From the NCBI GenBank assembly GCA_031216445.1, contig CM062212.1:23148501-23212500 (forward strand): a stretch of DNA of 64,000 nt. The letters run 5' to 3'. Every line of letters begins with the position of its first letter. The stretch's first letter is position 1. The position numbers and the translations under genes are program-made. This document shows, in pieces, positions 62,931 through 64,000 of the stretch. Source of the stretch: Lateolabrax maculatus (lineage: Eukaryota; Chordata; Actinopteri; Acropomatiformes; Lateolabracidae). The notes below the pieces were generated by a model that did no database searches, was not told the DNA's origin, and was given only the letters and a program-made list of their open reading frames with translations.

Positions 62931-64000
62931 CACTTCAAACACACGTGACACACACGTGACACTTCACAACCACTCACATGACACACACGTGACACTTCAC
63001 AAACACTCACATGACACACACGTGACACTTCACAAACACTCACGTGACACACACGTGACACTTCAGTCACAGACACGTGAAGTTTCCTACACACTCATGT
63101 GACACTTCACACACACTCACGTGACACTTGACACACACTCAAGTGACACTTGACACACACACACTCAAGTGACACTTCACAAACACTCACATGACACACA
63201 CGTGACACTTCACAGACACGTGACATTTCCTACACACACGTGACACTTCACACACACTCACGTGACACTTCAAAAACACACGTGACACACACGTGACACT
63301 TCACAAACACTCACATGAAACACACGTGACACTTCACAAACACTCACATGACACACACGTGACATGTCACAAACACTCACGTGAGACACACGTGACACTT
63401 CAGTCACAGACACGTGACATTTCCTACACACTCACGTGACACTTCACACACACTCACGTGACACTTCACACACACACACTCAAGTGACACTTCAAACACA
63501 CACGTGACACTTCACAAACACTCACATGACACACACGTGACACTTCACAAACACTCACATGACACACACTTGACACTTCACAAACACTCACGTGACATAC
63601 ACGTTACACTTCAGTCACAGACACGTGACATTTCCTACACACACTTGACACTTCACACACACTCACGTGACACTTCACACACAAACACTTACGTGACACT
63701 TCAAACACACACGTGACACACACGTGACACTTCACAAACACTCACATGACACACACGTGACACTTCACAAACACTCACGTGACACACACGTGACACTTCA
63801 GTCACAGACACGTGACATTTCCAATACACTCACGTGACACTTCACACACACTCACGTGACACTTCACAAACACTCACGTGACACTTCACAAACACTCACA
63901 TGAAACACACTTGACACTTCAACAACACACGTGACACACACGTGACACTTCACAAACACTCACATGACACACACGTGACACGTCACAAACACTCACGTGG

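Larger units (their letters stand above)
1..64000 (+). repeat. Satellite array, 11/22/33-bp periodicity, spanning the whole window
   Basis: Every stretch I read is built from two alternating 11-mers, CACTTCANNNA and CACNCACRTGA, plus an optional extra CACACACGTGA. The commonest monomer is 33 bp; 22-bp dimers and 9-bp CACACGTGA variants are interspersed. A recurring variant pair (CACTTCAGTCA, CAGACACGTGA) is followed by CATTTCCTACA and marks the end of short runs of monomers. The strand shown is rich in A and C and poor in G and T; a typical 33-mer has 13 A, 12 C, 5 T and 3 G. All monomers point the same way. No stretch over about 300 bp is free of the repeat, and no gene, RNA gene, mobile element or control site was recognised. 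Reading frames on both strands are by-products of the 33-bp period. Confidence 0.97.
1..64000. other. Dense CACGTG (E-box palindrome) lattice
   Basis: CACGTG occurs roughly twice per 60 bases in the lines I sampled, so probably around two thousand times in the window (not counted exactly). CACATG fills many equivalent positions. In the 11-mer CACTCACGTGA the eight-base core is TCACGTGA; in CACTCACATGA it is TCACATGA. Adjacent sites are often 11 bp apart centre to centre (CACTCACGTGA then CACACACGTGA), or 9 bp where the short variant is used. In animals CACGTG is the core site of bHLH-zip factors, and TCACGTGA and TCATGTGA are the usual MITF/TFEB-type sites. The motif is seen; any binding or function is inference. 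Confidence 0.85.
59388..64000 (+). repeat. Family F higher-order unit F2, cut by the window edge
   Basis: This is the second copy of F1, still aligned at 64,000 (matching 58,541, offset 5,459), so the unit continues beyond the window. It has gained a 33-bp duplication near 60,308-60,365, a 566-599-bp tandem duplication (60,258-61,422) and a 163-165-bp one (62,601-62,930). Confidence 0.85.

Noticed and set aside
1..64000. Telomeric or interstitial telomere repeats
   Set aside because: No TTAGGG or CCCTAA run, nor other common telomere motif, was seen in the sequence.
1..64000. CENP-B box that would identify a centromeric satellite
   Set aside because: I saw nothing resembling the TTCG...CGGG pattern; the monomers have no GG/CC-rich element of that kind. 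A centromeric role cannot be claimed from sequence.
1..64000. Functional promoter or enhancer called from CACGTG motifs
   Set aside because: The motif is an inherent part of every monomer, so its presence is no evidence of regulation at any given place. It is reported only as a motif lattice.

Overview
The window is one uninterrupted block of tandemly repeated satellite DNA. I can support no protein-coding gene, RNA gene, transposon, CRISPR array, promoter or terminator anywhere in the 64 kb. Both window ends lie inside the array. The size and nested organisation point to a eukaryotic nuclear genome. A CA/TG-rich satellite like this would suit a large animal genome, but nothing diagnostic of a lineage is present (no telomere repeat, no CENP-B box, no recognisable transposon), so the organism stays unassigned.

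The smallest repeated element is about 11 bp. Two kinds of 11-mer alternate: CACTTCANNNA (end variants ACACA, ACAAA, AAACA, AGTCA) and CACNCACRTGA, which carries a CACGTG or CACATG hexamer. They combine into 22-bp dimers and, with an extra CACACACGTGA, into the commonest 33-bp monomer. A 9-bp form (CACACGTGA) also recurs. Because 33 is a multiple of three, runs of 33-bp monomers stay open in several frames on both strands and give short fortuitous reading frames with 11-residue repeats; none is a credible gene.

Above this is a mosaic of higher-order repeats, all head to tail in one orientation. (1) Positions 1-14,477 hold two copies of a repeat about 8.84 kb apart: family A (413-5,597 and 9,249-14,477), including a divergent subfamily, with a family-C block (5,598-8,836) between them. 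(2) Positions 14,478-39,100 are family C. Four successive units start near 19,498, 24,359, 30,550 and 35,959, with spacings of about 4.86, 6.19 and 5.41 kb, and an older-looking mixed stretch lies before them. (3) Positions 39,100-40,569 are a piece of family F. (4) Positions 40,570-50,316 are family D, two units sharing about 4.0 kb at offsets of 5,311-5,366 bp. (5) Positions 50,317-54,745 are mixed monomers. (6) Positions 54,746-64,000 are family F, two units at offsets of 4,640-5,459 bp, the second running off the window. Smaller duplications of 33, 44, 100, about 164, about 194, 566-599 and about 810-870 bp lie inside these units and give a partial order of events.

The features most worth a second look are the array-wide lattice of CACGTG/CACATG E-box-type sites on a one-helical-turn spacing, the regular way each site keeps its CpG or CpA state according to monomer type, and the nested duplication history. 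All boundaries were placed by eye from shared variant positions and are good to roughly 10-50 bp.
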